A stretch of 22,834 nt of DNA from Candidatus Hydrogenedentota bacterium. GTDB lineage: Bacteria; Hydrogenedentota; Hydrogenedentia; Hydrogenedentiales; CAITNO01. Numbering within the stretch: position 1 is the stretch's first letter; every line of letters starts with the position of its first letter. The stretch spans positions 1 through 22,834 of the forward strand of contig CAIXUF010000930.1 in NCBI GenBank assembly GCA_903922535.1. The letters are read 5' to 3'. Both the position numbers and the translations under genes were made by a program. The notes under the pieces were generated by a model. It made no database searches. It worked only from the letters and a program-made list of their open reading frames with translations, and was not told where the DNA came from. Positions 22,556-22,834 of this stretch are shown piece after piece.

Positions 22556-22742
22556 CTCGATGGTGTTGAATGGGTTTCGTTCGGTCGAATCGGGATCGGC
22601 GCACCCATTCACTTGTGCTTCTTCAGGGCAGCCATCGACGGTCTGCCGGACCTCCAAGACATTCATTGGGGGACCAGCAGGCACTTCAATCCGGCTGTGC
22701 TAACCCCAAACTTCGCAATCACTTGCGAAAGGAGACTCGGTC

Positions 22743-22834
22743 ATGCCTCTCGTTCCGATGCGCCAGATTCTTGATGAAGCCGCCAAGGGCGGGTACGGCG
22801 TTGGCGCGTTCAACGTCAACAACATGGAACAGAT
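22743..22834 (+). CDS. fba: class II fructose-bisphosphate aldolase, N-terminus (runs off the right edge)
   Basis: The first 30 codons read MPLVPMRQILDEAAKGGYG followed by VGAFNVNNMEQ, the highly conserved opening of the zinc-dependent class II aldolases that cleave fructose 1,6-bisphosphate in glycolysis and gluconeogenesis. GAFNVNNMEQ is diagnostic of the family. AAAGGAG (22728-22734) lies 8 nt before ATG 22743. The zinc ligands and catalytic Asp lie beyond the window, so a tagatose-bisphosphate aldolase paralogue cannot be excluded. Confidence 0.88.
   Translation, partial: MPLVPMRQILDEAAKGGYGVGAFNVNNMEQ

Overview
The window is GC-rich, densely coded and bacterial. Long same-strand operons sit next to intergenic gaps packed with short palindromic repeats. 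I see no 16S rRNA or intact marker gene. The mix of genes (Isf-type flavoprotein, FGE/SUMF1-domain protein, secreted GH16 and six-hairpin hydrolases, a solute symporter with a small accessory protein, a URO-D-like/CobW pair) and the GCAGGCG-type interspersed hairpins suggest an uncultured or environmental lineage near the Planctomycetota/PVC/Hydrogenedentota. That placement is an inference with modest confidence.

Layout. (1) 1-1111: the 5' tip of a leftward gene (1-50), an iron-sulfur flavoprotein (366-959, +), and a compact four-hairpin element (979-1094) between two convergent genes. (2) 1112-3633 (-): a two-gene ABC-2 type exporter. (3) 3857-10591 (-): a livK-H-M-G-F / paaK cluster followed by a secreted GH16 hydrolase; most junctions overlap or are only a few bases wide. 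This reads as uptake of an amino-acid-like or acidic substrate plus CoA activation. (4) 11070-13395 (+): divergent from liv, a URO-D-like/thioredoxin fusion protein and a CobW-type GTPase, apparently a metal- or corrinoid-related pair. (5) 13396-13810: a gene-free gap holding a tRNA 3'-half-like sequence. (6) 13811-17936 (-): symporter small accessory protein, SSS-family symporter and a secreted FGE-domain protein. (7) 18157-18779 (+): a decayed aspartate-semialdehyde dehydrogenase with a strong terminator. (8) 18973-22266 (+): a 1097-residue secreted hydrolase resembling DUF4450/six-hairpin glycosidases. (9) 22743-22834 (+): the start of a class II fructose-bisphosphate aldolase.

The most unusual content is between genes. 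Two loci (3718-3846 and 18856-18954) carry inverted arms built from a strict 9-bp unit, ATGGACNNN on one arm and GTCCATNNN on the other. The arms can fold onto each other, and some of the variable triplets match across arms. A more decayed element with 9-bp periodicity lies at 163-295. At 979-1094, four perfect 8-9 bp hairpins, each with a 3-nt loop, are enclosed by an outer 8-bp stem, and the first and fourth hairpins differ by a compensatory pair change. Between the URO-D-like and cobW genes, a hairpin with the same perfect-stem/triloop form is flanked by an exact 12-bp direct repeat that duplicates what looks like an ancestral ATGA stop/start overlap. This looks like a fossil insertion of a REP-like element with target duplication.
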